Shown here: positions 32,459-41,803 of the stretch, in pieces | Numbering within the stretch: the stretch's first letter is position 1 | How the letters are laid out: the number at the start of each line of letters is the position of its first letter | From: Desulfatibacillum aliphaticivorans DSM 15576 | GTDB taxonomy: Bacteria > Desulfobacterota > Desulfobacteria > Desulfobacterales > Desulfatibacillaceae | Assembly (NCBI RefSeq): GCF_000429905.1 | Contig: NZ_AUCT01000001.1 | Coordinates: forward strand, 352,166-416,165 | Length of the DNA: 64,000 nt | Direction of reading: 5' to 3' | The notes under the pieces: model-generated | The model's database searches: none | What the model saw: the letters and a program-made list of their open reading frames with translations, nothing else | What the model was told of the DNA's origin: nothing | Translations under genes and position numbers: made by a program

Positions 32459-35400
32459 ATGCGATATGTCAGCCTATCAGCCATAGGCGATGCAGTTTCA
32501 AGCAACTGTCCAAATACATTCAATTTTCGCTTATTCGGAAAAGGCTTTTGGCTCTGCCTGATTCTGACTGCGGCGGTCTGTCTTCATCTTCCCGCCGGGG
32601 CGAGCGCCGCCCTGAATTTGACGGCGGAGGAGCGATCCTGGCTGAACAGCAATCCCGACAAGCTGGTCTTGTGGTTCAATACCGAATTTCCTCCCATTGA
32701 GTTCATTTCTGAAAACGGCGAGTTCACCGGCATGGGCGCGGACGTCATCGCCCTGGTTGAGCAAGAGCTTGGAGTTGAATTCATCAAACAGCCTTCCGAG
32801 GACTGGAACGAACATCTGGCCGCCTTGAAAAGCGGGGCCTGCGCCGTGGCGCCGACTATTGTGGCTACCGAGGAGAGGAAGCGATACGCCGAGTTCACAA
32901 CGCCCTATGAATCGGCGCCGGTGGTCATCATAACCGGCAATCAGATACAGGAATCCTTGGAGTTGTCGAACCTGGAGGGCATGCGCGTGGCCGTGGTTTC
33001 GGGATACGCTTCCGAGGAGTATTTGCGCAAGCAGCCGAATTTGGATATAAAGATGATCCCCATGCCCGATGTTGTCCACGCCCTGCGTGCAACCTCTTTC
33101 GGACAGGTGGACGCCTACCTGGAAAACATCGCCGTAGCGGGATACTATATAGAAAAAGAAGGCATAGCCAACCTGCATGTCGCCGGCGCCACGGACTACA
33201 GTTTCGCCTGGAGCATTGGAATAAGCGGCAAGTACCCGTTGCTGGCAAGCGCTGTGAAAAAGGCGATGGCGTCCATCCCCTCCAAGGATTTGGAATCCGT
33301 GCGCAGAAGATGGATTTTCCTGGACATTGATCCAAAGTGGTCGGGCGAAACCCTGCGCCTATTCGCCATACTCTCAGGATTCGCCGTGTTGCTGGCCGCC
33401 GGTTTGTTTGTCATTGCGTATGTTCTTAAAATGCGTCTTCAAGAAAAAATAACCAGCCTGGATGAAGCCCACAAAAAAATTTCCGAGCAGGCGAAAATGC
33501 TACGAATTGCGGCGGAAGCGGCGCAGGCGGGCATGTGGGACTTCCACGTTCAGGAAAGGCTGAGTTTCCTCAGCACGCAATGGTTCAGCATGCTGGGTTA
33601 CTCTCGCAACGCGGAAGAACTCTCTTTCGAGGATTTTCAGGACTTTATCCATCCCGAAGACCTGCCTGGATTTACAAACCATTTCCGTGACTACATAGAC
33701 GGCGGCGGCCGCTCCTTGTTGGAGTATGAAGCGAGGTTTAAACAAGCCGACGGAAGTTGGCGATGGGTGTTGTCCAAGGGAAGAGCCGTGGAGCGGGACG
33801 AGCGCGGGCGCCCCACTCGCATTATTGGACTAAACGTCAATATTCAGACAGTCAAGGACGCCCAGGAGAAAGTAAAGCAAAGCGAGGCGAAATTCCGGGC
33901 GATTTTCGACAACGCACCCTACGCCATTGTCATCAACAATCTTGAGGACGGCAAACTGGTTGACGCCAACAAAGCCTTTTTTGTCAACCGGGGACTGAGC
34001 GGTCCGGAGGACTTCGCCAATATTCCCCCAAACGGCTTTTCCACCATGAGCCGGGAGGAAGTCCAGGCTATCATAAACCAATTGGCGAAGACCGGAAAAC
34101 TTGACGGTTACGAAACGGAATTAGTTAACGTTGACGGCTCCCGCGGGCACATTGTCTTCTCCTCGGTAGTCATGGAGGTCGCCGGCCGAAAGCAGGTCCT
34201 TTCCATGGTGGTTGACATAACCGATCGAAAACAAGCCGAAATGCAGCTGCGCCAATCCGAAGAGAAGTTTTCAAAAATCTTTTCCATGGCGCCCTTTCTT
34301 ATCGCCATAAGCCGGCTGGATGATGAAACGATCCTGGATGTCAATAACAGCTTTGCGGAAGTCACCGGTTGGAAACGGCGGGAAATCGTCGGGCAAAACG
34401 CCTCTGACATAAACTTCTGGGCCGACCCTGCAACCCGCGAGGAAATGATTCACGAAATAATGCAAGGCCGGGATGTTCTGAACCGGGAAATGGATTTTTG
34501 CTGCAGGAACGGGGAAATCCGTTCCGGGCTGTACTCAGCGCGGGCCATCCAGCTTTCGGAGGGATGGGCCTTTTTGTTTGTCATGCAGGACATCACGGAG
34601 CATAAGAAACTGGAGAAGGAGCAGCAACGGCTTCAAAGTCAACTATTGCAGGCCCAGAAAATGGAGGCGGTGGGCACCCTGGCCGGCGGCGTGGCTCACG
34701 ACTTTAACAACATGATCGGCGCCATCATTGGGTTTGCCCAGCTTGCCATGAACAAAATGGATCAAAGCCACCCTTTGCACGAAACCTTCAGCCAGATTCT
34801 TGATTGCTCCTTTCGCTCCGCCAGCCTGACCCGGCAGCTTTTGGCCTTCGCCAGGAAGGAAATCGTGGAGCCGATGATTCTGGATATCAACACGGCCGTC
34901 GAGGAGCTCCTCAAAATGCTGCAAAGGCTGATCAGCGAAAACATCAAACTGCATTGGACGCCGGGCCCCGGCCCGCTGATAGTCAAACTCGACCCCTCTC
35001 AGCTAGACCAGGTTCTCGCCAATCTCTGCGTCAACGCCAGGGACGCAATCGCAGACATCGGCGATATTACCATAAAAACGCAATTGCAGGTCTTCGACGA
35101 GCAAACCAGCCTTATTCATCCTGATTGCCTGCCCGGGGAATATGTGATGATAGCCGTAAGCGACACCGGATGCGGCATTGAGGAAAAGACCCTCGCCCAT
35201 ATTTTTGAGCCTTTCTTCACCACAAAACCCCAGGGACGGGGGACGGGGCTGGGCCTGGCCACGGTTTACGGCATCGCCAGGCAGAACAGCGGGTTTGTCA
35301 AGGTATACAGCGAACCTGGAAAAGGCGCGACATTCAAGGTCTACTTTCCGCGCTATACCAGAGAGGAAAATCAAGTCAAAAAGGAAGAGAAGGCAATATC

Positions 35401-35773
35401 CCAAAGCCGGGGAGAAACCATCCTGCTGGTGGAAGACGACGCCATTTTGTTAAAAATGACCACTAACATGCTCCTTCATCTGGGCTATAAGGTCATTGCA
35501 ACGGGCTCCCCGTCCGAGGCTCTGCGTCTGGCCGAAATTAGTGAAGAGGAAATCCACCTGTTTCTCACCGACGTCATCATGCCCGATATGGGCGGACGGT
35601 CGCTGGCCGACGCCGTTGACAAAATCCGCCCGGGAATTAAAATACTGTACATGTCCGGGTATACGACCAACGCCATAGTCCACCAGGGGGTCATGGAAAA
35701 GGGCGTCAATTTCATCCAAAAGCCCTTTTCATTGCAAAGCCTGGCCCAAAAAATCCGCACCATGCTGGACTGA
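32459..35773 (+). CDS. Hybrid sensor histidine kinase with periplasmic solute-binding domain
   Basis: 1104 residues from ATG 32459 (GAGGAG upstream); an earlier in-frame ATG at 32381 has no ribosome site. A signal/anchor helix (WLCLILTAAVCLHLPAGASA region, about 30-50) is followed by a SBP_bac_3 domain at about 55-275 (WFNTEFPPIEF, AVAPTIVATEERKRYAEFT), a transmembrane helix near 300-322, three PAS regions at about 345-720, HisKA with GGVAHDFNNMIGA (His747), HATPase_c with NLCVNARDAI and GRGTGLGLATVYG, and a C-terminal receiver with phosphoacceptor Asp1038 in LTDVIMPDMGG. It should detect a small periplasmic ligand such as an amino acid (inference); output goes through an unlinked phosphotransfer protein. 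Confidence 0.9.
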   Translation: MRYVSLSAIGDAVSSNCPNTFNFRLFGKGFWLCLILTAAVCLHLPAGASAALNLTAEERSWLNSNPDKLVLWFNTEFPPIEFISENGEFTGMGADVIALVEQELGVEFIKQPSEDWNEHLAALKSGACAVAPTIVATEERKRYAEFTTPYESAPVVIITGNQIQESLELSNLEGMRVAVVSGYASEEYLRKQPNLDIKMIPMPDVVHALRATSFGQVDAYLENIAVAGYYIEKEGIANLHVAGATDYSFAWSIGISGKYPLLASAVKKAMASIPSKDLESVRRRWIFLDIDPKWSGETLRLFAILSGFAVLLAAGLFVIAYVLKMRLQEKITSLDEAHKKISEQAKMLRIAAEAAQAGMWDFHVQERLSFLSTQWFSMLGYSRNAEELSFEDFQDFIHPEDLPGFTNHFRDYIDGGGRSLLEYEARFKQADGSWRWVLSKGRAVERDERGRPTRIIGLNVNIQTVKDAQEKVKQSEAKFRAIFDNAPYAIVINNLEDGKLVDANKAFFVNRGLSGPEDFANIPPNGFSTMSREEVQAIINQLAKTGKLDGYETELVNVDGSRGHIVFSSVVMEVAGRKQVLSMVVDITDRKQAEMQLRQSEEKFSKIFSMAPFLIAISRLDDETILDVNNSFAEVTGWKRREIVGQNASDINFWADPATREEMIHEIMQGRDVLNREMDFCCRNGEIRSGLYSARAIQLSEGWAFLFVMQDITEHKKLEKEQQRLQSQLLQAQKMEAVGTLAGGVAHDFNNMIGAIIGFAQLAMNKMDQSHPLHETFSQILDCSFRSASLTRQLLAFARKEIVEPMILDINTAVEELLKMLQRLISENIKLHWTPGPGPLIVKLDPSQLDQVLANLCVNARDAIADIGDITIKTQLQVFDEQTSLIHPDCLPGEYVMIAVSDTGCGIEEKTLAHIFEPFFTTKPQGRGTGLGLATVYGIARQNSGFVKVYSEPGKGATFKVYFPRYTREENQVKKEEKAISQSRGETILLVEDDAILLKMTTNMLLHLGYKVIATGSPSEALRLAEISEEEIHLFLTDVIMPDMGGRSLADAVDKIRPGIKILYMSGYTTNAIVHQGVMEKGVNFIQKPFSLQSLAQKIRTMLD

Positions 35774-35800
35774 TCTCGCAAAGCGGCGGAATAAGATAGG

Positions 35801-35824
35801 GGGTGGATGCGTCCGCCCTTTTTT
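35801..35824 (+). terminator. Terminator after the hybrid kinase gene
   Basis: GGGTGGA-TGCG-TCCGCCC (35801-35818), one G-T wobble in the stem, followed by six T (35819-35824). Its tail overlaps the stop of the convergent lipoprotein gene. Confidence 0.75.
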
Positions 35825-38246
35825 AAGGAGCGGGGACGGCCTTCAAAACCTGAAGGCCCAGCTCCGAGCTGGCCAGGTAGAGGTATCCCTCGTGGACTTC
35901 CAGCCTGTAAAAGACGTTCAGGGTTTCCACCCACGCAATCTCAACGGGATTTAAAGGGTCGCTGACATCCACGATGATCAAGTCAGGCCCGTTGTCCGCC
36001 GCATACAGGTAGTTTCCAGAAAGCGCCAAGGCCCGGCAGGAGTTGGGAGTGTCCAAATACGCCTTTTGCTCCGGGGCGGTTGGGTCGGAGATGTCCGCGA
36101 CCTTAAGGCCCTGGGGGCCGTCCGCTATATAGGCGTAATTTCCATCCAGGACGATATCGTCTGCAAAAAAGGTGTCGAGAACGCCGATGTCATCCGGGTT
36201 TTCCGGGTCGGAAACATCCACGATAATCAGGCCGTCCATGCCGTCCCCCACGTAGGCGAGATCGCCGGACACAGTCACGTCATAGGCGGAACGGGTGTCC
36301 AGGGTTCCCTTCAACTGAGGGCTGTAGGGATTGGACACGTCAATCACGCGCAGGCCCGCCGAACCGTCCGCCACATAGGCGTAATCGCCGGAAACCGCGA
36401 CAATATTGGCGTCATCCGTGTCCAGAACGCTCGTCTCAAAAGGATTGGCGGGGTCGGAGACGTCAAAAATGCGTAGGCCGTCGCCGCCGTCAGCCACATA
36501 GGCGTAATCGCCCTGAACAGCCGCGCCCTGGGCGAAAGTGGAGGGCGCCGAACCTATAAGAACCGGATTGGCGGGATCGGAAATATCCACTACGGCCAAG
36601 CCTCCCGCCCCGTCGGCCACATAAGCGTAATCGTCCTGGAAAGCCGCGTCCTGGGCGTCGGCGGTGTTCACGCACCCGATAACCTGGGGATTGGGTTCAT
36701 AAGTTATGTCCGTGACTTTCAGGCCCTGATAGCCGTTCGCCAGGTAGGCGATATTATCTCCAATCCAAAGTCCCCTGGTATCGCCTTCGTCCCGGGTTCC
36801 AATAATTTTTGGATTTGCAGGATCCGAGACGTCCACCATTTTGAAGCCATCGCTGTCGCCGGTCACATAGGCGACGCGGTTGAAAACCTCCATGCTCCGC
36901 GAGAAGCCCGTGGATGCGGCGCCCACAACCACAGGGGCGGTGGGATCGGAAAGGTCCACCACCTTTATGCCAAAGGCGCTGTCCGCCACGTAGGCGTAGC
37001 CATCGGCGATCGCCGCGCTGCTTGCATCCTCCGTTGCGGCCGTTCCCACGACCTGGGGATTGGCCGGGTCTGTAATATCAACGACTTTCAACCCTCCGAC
37101 GTCATCAGCCACGCAGGCGTAATCGCCGAACAGGGCCACATCATTCGCCTTTACAGTGGGAGCGGTCCCAACAATTTGGGGGTTCGCTGGGTCGGCGACG
37201 TCTATTACGCGGAGGCCGTTCGCGTCGTCGGCCACATAGGCGTAATTGCCTCTTACCACGACGGCGCGGGCTTTTTCCGTGTCCACAACCCCGACGACCT
37301 GAGGATCGGACGGATCAGCCGCATCCACGATCTTAAGGCCTTCAGCATCGTCCGCCACAAAGGCATAAGTTCCTGATATTACCACGTCCCGGGCGCGGTC
37401 CATGGCCGCCGTTCCCAGGAGAACGGGGTCGAAAGGATCCGTTGTATCAAACACATGAAGGCCGCCGTCAGCGTCGGCCACATAGGCAAAGCCTCCGTCC
37501 ACAGCAACATTCAGGGCGGTTCCCGGAGTGTTGGCCAAGGCGGATTGAGGCGACGTCCTGTCCACGGCCAGGGAGAAAAGATCGTCGTTATTGTGCACCG
37601 CGTCTATGCAGGGCGTGATGGAGGCCCAGCCCCGGACCAGGGCGCCCCGGTTGTTGACCGGCTCCCAATACGCCAGATCCTTGTGATCAATTTGACCGTT
37701 TCCATCCAGGTCCTGATTGATCAGCCGGGAGGCCGCTGCGTTCATGCGGGCGATCACGTCGCTTTGAGGATATCCGGCCATGAGCATGAAGCTCACGGTC
37801 TGGTAAGCCAGTTCAGACAGGATGTTGACGCGAAAGCCCTCTTTCTTGATGGTTTCGCCCTGAAGCGCAAGATGGATGGTCCCCAAATTGGGGGTGGCCG
37901 CCGCGTCAATAACGCCGTCGTCATCCGCGTCGATATCCGTTCCGCCCGTGACTTCCATAATATAAAGCCAGCCGTCGGCAAGGCGGTCGTCGGGCAGGGA
38001 GAACAGGCCCGCCTGGGAAAGGTCGTCGCTGACGCTCGTCTTGCCTGTGATGATGGGATTTTTCATGTCAGGATAGGCGAAAACTTTATAATCCGCTCCG
38101 CACAACGGCCCCAGGACCGCCTTTCCCGTGGACGTGGCGCCGGAGTACAAGACGTCGTCATCATCGCTGCATCCGGTAAAGGCTATGAAAAAAGAGAGCA
38201 AGAGGACGGACAGGGCGAGAGATTTCCAGTAGAGCTTGCAGCGCAT
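35823..38246 (-). CDS. LVIVD-repeat lipoprotein (beta-propeller)
   Basis: 807 residues. Signal peptide with lipobox FTGC (Cys26), then an acidic DDDD run that may affect sorting. Residues 27-240 are unique and include two Asp-rich DxDxDG loops (DIDADDDGVID, DLDGNGQIDHKD) like calcium-binding EF/dockerin loops. From about 245 to the end are 14 repeats of about 41 residues with the pattern YAYVADGxxGLxVVDVSDPxNPxxxG, the LVIVD motif of surface propeller proteins. Fourteen would make two seven-bladed propellers (inference). Likely attached to the outer or inner membrane, facing periplasm or surface. The ligand is unknown. Transcribed alone, convergent with the hybrid kinase. Confidence 0.85.
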   Translation of the reverse strand: MRCKLYWKSLALSVLLLSFFIAFTGCSDDDDVLYSGATSTGKAVLGPLCGADYKVFAYPDMKNPIITGKTSVSDDLSQAGLFSLPDDRLADGWLYIMEVTGGTDIDADDDGVIDAAATPNLGTIHLALQGETIKKEGFRVNILSELAYQTVSFMLMAGYPQSDVIARMNAAASRLINQDLDGNGQIDHKDLAYWEPVNNRGALVRGWASITPCIDAVHNNDDLFSLAVDRTSPQSALANTPGTALNVAVDGGFAYVADADGGLHVFDTTDPFDPVLLGTAAMDRARDVVISGTYAFVADDAEGLKIVDAADPSDPQVVGVVDTEKARAVVVRGNYAYVADDANGLRVIDVADPANPQIVGTAPTVKANDVALFGDYACVADDVGGLKVVDITDPANPQVVGTAATEDASSAAIADGYAYVADSAFGIKVVDLSDPTAPVVVGAASTGFSRSMEVFNRVAYVTGDSDGFKMVDVSDPANPKIIGTRDEGDTRGLWIGDNIAYLANGYQGLKVTDITYEPNPQVIGCVNTADAQDAAFQDDYAYVADGAGGLAVVDISDPANPVLIGSAPSTFAQGAAVQGDYAYVADGGDGLRIFDVSDPANPFETSVLDTDDANIVAVSGDYAYVADGSAGLRVIDVSNPYSPQLKGTLDTRSAYDVTVSGDLAYVGDGMDGLIIVDVSDPENPDDIGVLDTFFADDIVLDGNYAYIADGPQGLKVADISDPTAPEQKAYLDTPNSCRALALSGNYLYAADNGPDLIIVDVSDPLNPVEIAWVETLNVFYRLEVHEGYLYLASSELGLQVLKAVPAP

Positions 38247-38365
38247 AGTTTTCTCCAGTTGAGGGTCAAGGCCAGCGGTTTGACATTTGAGGCCTGAATC
38301 CTATGGCACGGACGCCTGTTTGTAAACCTACGCTTGGTAAAAATGCGGTGAACGGGCGAAAAAAC

Positions 38366-38397
38366 TTGACAGGACGGACATATTATCTTGTATACAA
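38366..38397 (+). promoter_or_regulatory. marR promoter with overlapping palindromic operator
   Basis: TTGACA (38366-38371), 17-base spacer, TGTATA (38389-38394). The perfect 10-bp palindrome TTGTATACAA (38388-38397) covers the -10 element, a position suited to repression. Confidence 0.6.
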
Positions 38398-38436
38398 AAT
38401 ATTACGACCCTGATGTAAGGGGGAGCCGAGGAGCCC

Positions 38437-38847
38437 ATGCATTATAAAGATTGCATCATGTTTCAAATGGCCAAGGCCTACCAGCGGGTCCATGCGGAGT
38501 TCAAGAGCGGCGCCGCGGAATTGGGCCTTACGCCCATACAGTGCCTTGTCCTGCAGGCCGTGTTCGAAGAGCCGGGGCTTTCGTCAGGCGAAATCGGGCA
38601 GCGCCTGCATATTGACAGCGCCACCTTGTCCGGGATTCTTGACCGCCTCATCGAGCGGGGCTGGATCATCAAGAACACCTCCGCCAAGGACCGGCGCGTC
38701 CTGGAGATCCACCCCACGGAGCAAGCCCTGGAGCAAAAGACGGCCCTGGACGGCATGGTGGAAAGCCTTAACGAAAAAGTGCTTGCTTCATTCCGGGTGG
38801 AGGAGAAAATGCTGCTTAGAAGGATGCTGGAGGATCTTGCGCGGTGA
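38437..38847 (+). CDS. MarR-family transcriptional regulator
   Basis: 136 residues, typical length. Winged helix with LTPIQCLVLQAVFEEPGLSSGEIGQRLHIDSATLSGILDRL, the recognition-helix region, followed by the wing KNTSAKDRRVLEIHPTE. Dimeric DNA-binding repressor of this family usually released by small ligands. TTGTATACAA palindromes lie in its own promoter and in front of the next gene, so self-regulation and control of the iron-sulfur protein are likely (inference). GAGGAG precedes ATG 38437. Confidence 0.85.
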   Translation: MHYKDCIMFQMAKAYQRVHAEFKSGAAELGLTPIQCLVLQAVFEEPGLSSGEIGQRLHIDSATLSGILDRLIERGWIIKNTSAKDRRVLEIHPTEQALEQKTALDGMVESLNEKVLASFRVEEKMLLRRMLEDLAR

Positions 38848-38866
38848 TCTTTCCTGCATAATTACC

Positions 38867-38876
38867 TTGTATACAA
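38867..38876 (+). promoter_or_regulatory. Second TTGTATACAA operator, before the iron-sulfur protein gene
   Basis: Exact copy of the palindrome at 38388-38397, sharing CTTGTATACAAA with it. It lies 84 bases before ATG 38961. Confidence 0.55.
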
Positions 38877-38960
38877 ATCATCATGTCGGAAAAATCGCCT
38901 CTGGCGGTGTAAAGGGATTTCCCACTCAAACCGTTCCAAATCAAAAAAGGAGCCAAGACA

Positions 38961-40046
38961 ATGAGCGATCCTGTTTATCATGAGCTATTGGAAGTGATGA
39001 AGAAGCGCGGCGGCAAATACGCGGGGATGGACACCCCGGAGTTCTTCGCCCTGGTGGAGGAGCTTTTCACCCCGGAAGAGGCGGCCGTGAACAACGCAAT
39101 GCCCCGCGGCCCCTTCCAGGCCGCCGGCCTGGCCGAATCCATGGGAAGGGAGGCCTCCGAGGTGGAGGCCCTTTTGGAGTCCATGGCGGACAAGGGAACC
39201 TGCGTGGCCGTCGAGATGGGAGGCGTCCAGTTTTATCAGAGCGCCCGGTTCATGCCCGGCATCCTGGAGTTCCAGTTCATGACCGGCCGGGTGTCGGACC
39301 GGGACAGACGCATCGCCAGGCTCATCCATGATTATGAAACAGCTTGCGACGCCAGGGTTAAGGCGCCCGAGAACGAATTCCCCGTGTTTCGGGTCATCAC
39401 CGTGGATCAGGCCATTGAGGGGGGAAACACGGTTCACACCTATGACCAGATAAAGACCGTCATTGAGCAGAATGAGGACATCGCAGTCAGCACGTGCTAT
39501 TGCCGCCATGCCGCCATGCTCCGCGGGGAGGATACCCATGACCTGCCCATGGACGTGTGCATGCAGTTTGGGGTGAACGCCCAGTTTGCGATTCAGCGCA
39601 TGGGCGCCCGCAAGGTCAACAAGGAGGAGGCCATGGAAGTGCTGAAACGCGCCGAGGAAGCCGGGCTCATCCACATGAGCCAGAACATGGCGGACGGGAT
39701 AGACTTTTTGTGCAACTGCGACCGCTGGCATTGCGTGGCGGTTAAGACGGCCATGGCCAAGCCCAAGCCGGGCGTGTTTTTCAATTCAGGCTTTGAGCCA
39801 AAATTCGATTCGGATTTGTGCACGGCGTGCGAAACCTGCATTGACCGGTGCCCGCCCCAGGCCCTTTCCATGGGCGATGAGGACGTCCCGGAGGTGGATT
39901 TGGATCGCTGTTTTGGCTGCGCGGCCTGCGCAACGGGTTGTCCTGTGGAGGCGATCTCCATGGTCAGCAAACCGGGATTTACGCCCCCGCCTGAAAACGC
40001 CAAAGCCATGAAGGAGGCTTATAAAGCCAGCCTTGGAAGCGCCTGA
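38961..40046 (+). CDS. 4Fe-4S dicluster protein with N-terminal helical domain
   Basis: 361 residues. A winged-helix-like N-terminus (about 45-90, QAAGLAESMGREASEVEALLESMADKG region) is followed by a middle region with Cys in STCYCRH, DVCMQFG and CNCDRWHC, and two C-terminal [4Fe-4S] motifs, CTACETCIDRCP and CFGCAACATGCP (about 287-335). Proteins of this architecture occur in anaerobes as accessory electron carriers or redox switches; reaction unknown. AAGGAGCC precedes ATG 38961. Controlled in all likelihood by the MarR gene just upstream. Confidence 0.8.
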   Translation: MSDPVYHELLEVMKKRGGKYAGMDTPEFFALVEELFTPEEAAVNNAMPRGPFQAAGLAESMGREASEVEALLESMADKGTCVAVEMGGVQFYQSARFMPGILEFQFMTGRVSDRDRRIARLIHDYETACDARVKAPENEFPVFRVITVDQAIEGGNTVHTYDQIKTVIEQNEDIAVSTCYCRHAAMLRGEDTHDLPMDVCMQFGVNAQFAIQRMGARKVNKEEAMEVLKRAEEAGLIHMSQNMADGIDFLCNCDRWHCVAVKTAMAKPKPGVFFNSGFEPKFDSDLCTACETCIDRCPPQALSMGDEDVPEVDLDRCFGCAACATGCPVEAISMVSKPGFTPPPENAKAMKEAYKASLGSA

Positions 40047-40124
40047 TCCAACACTGGGGTCTACGTTTGACGTTTGAGTCCTGGGACTCGGTTCAGGCTT
40101 CCAACGCGGGCCTTGCTTGGAAAG

Positions 40125-41360
40125 CTACCGGATGACCCGGAAATTTCCCAAACGAATCAAGTCCTTGGGCGACAAGGCATAGGACAGGGCTTTGTTTAAT
40201 CCCGCCCTGGTCAGACGCGCCGCCGTATGGGATGCCCGGGCCGGTTTCCAGCCCGGATCGAACCGGTGCATGGCGTTTTGGTACACGGCCTCTTTGGCGA
40301 ATGACAGGGCCGGGCCTGCAAGCGTAATGGAATCCGCGACCAGAAACGCGTCCAGGGCGCCGAAGGCGACAAGGGTCGGTTTTGGCGAGGGTTTAAATTT
40401 TCTTGGACTTCCGCCCTTTGAAAGCCTGATGATATTTTGCGCGGCGCATACGCCCATGTCCATGGCATGGTAGGCCTGCTTGCCCAAAGGCGTTTTCAGC
40501 CCCGCGGAATCGCCCGCGACAAAAATATCAGGGTGCATCGGGCTTTGAAGGAATTCATTCACGGGCGCCCATTGGCCGGATTCATTGGCAAGCCCCCAAG
40601 ACGCCAGGTCCGCAAGGGGCTTGACCCCGCCGGTCCATATGGTCATATCAGCCGGAATGGTTTCGCCGTTGGAAAGTTCAACGGCGTTTTTTGCGACCCT
40701 TTTGACGGATGTTCCCATATGAAAGAACGCCGGCATGGTTCGGCATCCGCCAACCACTGCGTCATGAAGCCCCGGAGGCCCGAACGCCAGAACCCTGTCT
40801 CTCCCTTCCACCAGATGGACGGCGATCCCGGGCTTATCGCCGTATCGGCGGAGCGCCTCGCCCAGGGCTTCAACGCCTTCAATGCCGCCTCCCACAATGA
40901 CCAGGGAGCATGGTTTTCCGGACCTCATATGCGCAGCCAGGGTTTTCCCGATGGCATGGCAGTTTTCCACGCTTTTGAAGTTGAATGCGATTTCCCGTGC
41001 GCCGGGCGTATTAAAAAAATTGGAGACGCCCCCGACAGCGCAAACAGCATAGTCGTACGGAATTTCCAACCCGCTTTCCGTCCTGACGCATTTTTCTTCA
41101 GGCCGCCAGGTTGCGGCCCTGTCCTGCACAAATCGATGCCCTGCGGCTTCGACGATTTTCCGCTTGGAAAGCCTGAGGTCCCGGGGCGGCTTGATCCTGC
41201 TGACCAGTTCATGGATATTGGGCAAAAACTCAAAGTACGGCCATGGATCCAGAACCGTGGCGCGAAAGCTCCCAGGCAGGGCTTTTGCAGCAGACAAGCC
41301 TCCAAAATTGGCCCCCACGATCAAGACGCGGGGTCTCTTTTTACGCCGTAATATTTTCAT
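40125..41360 (-). CDS. FAD-dependent NAD(P)H dehydrogenase-like oxidoreductase
   Basis: 411 residues. FAD site VLIVGANFGGLSAAKAL at the N-terminus, NAD(P)H site VIVGGGIEGVEALGEALRRYG near 155, and the FAD-closing VAGDSAG near 285, the arrangement of NDH-2 and sulfide:quinone reductases. The sequence lacks obvious conserved Cys of SQR, so an NDH-2-like enzyme or ferredoxin-type reductase is more likely. C-terminal 60 residues are basic and hydrophobic and may sit on the membrane. Starts 18 bases after the PNPOx-like gene. Confidence 0.75.
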   Translation of the reverse strand: MKILRRKKRPRVLIVGANFGGLSAAKALPGSFRATVLDPWPYFEFLPNIHELVSRIKPPRDLRLSKRKIVEAAGHRFVQDRAATWRPEEKCVRTESGLEIPYDYAVCAVGGVSNFFNTPGAREIAFNFKSVENCHAIGKTLAAHMRSGKPCSLVIVGGGIEGVEALGEALRRYGDKPGIAVHLVEGRDRVLAFGPPGLHDAVVGGCRTMPAFFHMGTSVKRVAKNAVELSNGETIPADMTIWTGGVKPLADLASWGLANESGQWAPVNEFLQSPMHPDIFVAGDSAGLKTPLGKQAYHAMDMGVCAAQNIIRLSKGGSPRKFKPSPKPTLVAFGALDAFLVADSITLAGPALSFAKEAVYQNAMHRFDPGWKPARASHTAARLTRAGLNKALSYALSPKDLIRLGNFRVIR

Positions 41361-41378
41361 GGCCGTCCGCCTGTCCCG

Positions 41379-41753
41379 CTATTTGGGGCCCACCAGGGGC
41401 AATTCCTTTTCGATGCGGAAAAAGACCAGGTGGCGTGGATTTTCCGGGTCTTTTTTCCCTTCCCGCCTTCTGAGTTCATAAAGCCTTTCCGTATCCTGCT
41501 CCTCGGCGATCTTTGTCAGAACCAGCCTTTTCCCTTTATAGCCCGGGCCTTCCTGCAAAAACAAATAATGGGCGTTCGGGTTCTCCGACAAATTGGCGTA
41601 GGTCAGTCTCTCGGGCATAATAAAAGCGATGGTCCCGTCTTCCATGCAATGGGGCCGGGAAAAGACGGCGCCGTTGACCTCGCCGCTTTTTCCGGAGGTG
41701 GATAGAACGCCAACCCCTTTGTTTTCCGTAAAATATGCTTTCATGTCTTCCAT
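41379..41753 (-). CDS. Pyridoxamine 5'-phosphate oxidase-like flavin protein
   Basis: 124 residues. Split-barrel fold signature: GVGVLSTSGKSGEVNGAVFSRP at the start, IAFIMPERLTYANLSENPNAHYLF in the middle. Such small proteins bind FMN or F420 and act as reductases or detoxifying enzymes. In operon with the FAD oxidoreductase immediately downstream, which could reduce it (inference). Confidence 0.7.
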   Translation of the reverse strand: MEDMKAYFTENKGVGVLSTSGKSGEVNGAVFSRPHCMEDGTIAFIMPERLTYANLSENPNAHYLFLQEGPGYKGKRLVLTKIAEEQDTERLYELRRREGKKDPENPRHLVFFRIEKELPLVGPK

Positions 41754-41803
41754 AGTATCACTCCAAGGTTTTGAGGTTCATGTTATCCGGGGCGGCCGGC
41801 GCT

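Noticed and set aside
35823..37500. Tandem DNA repeats
   Set aside because: About 125-base periodicity is the coding pattern of LVIVD repeats, not an extra element.
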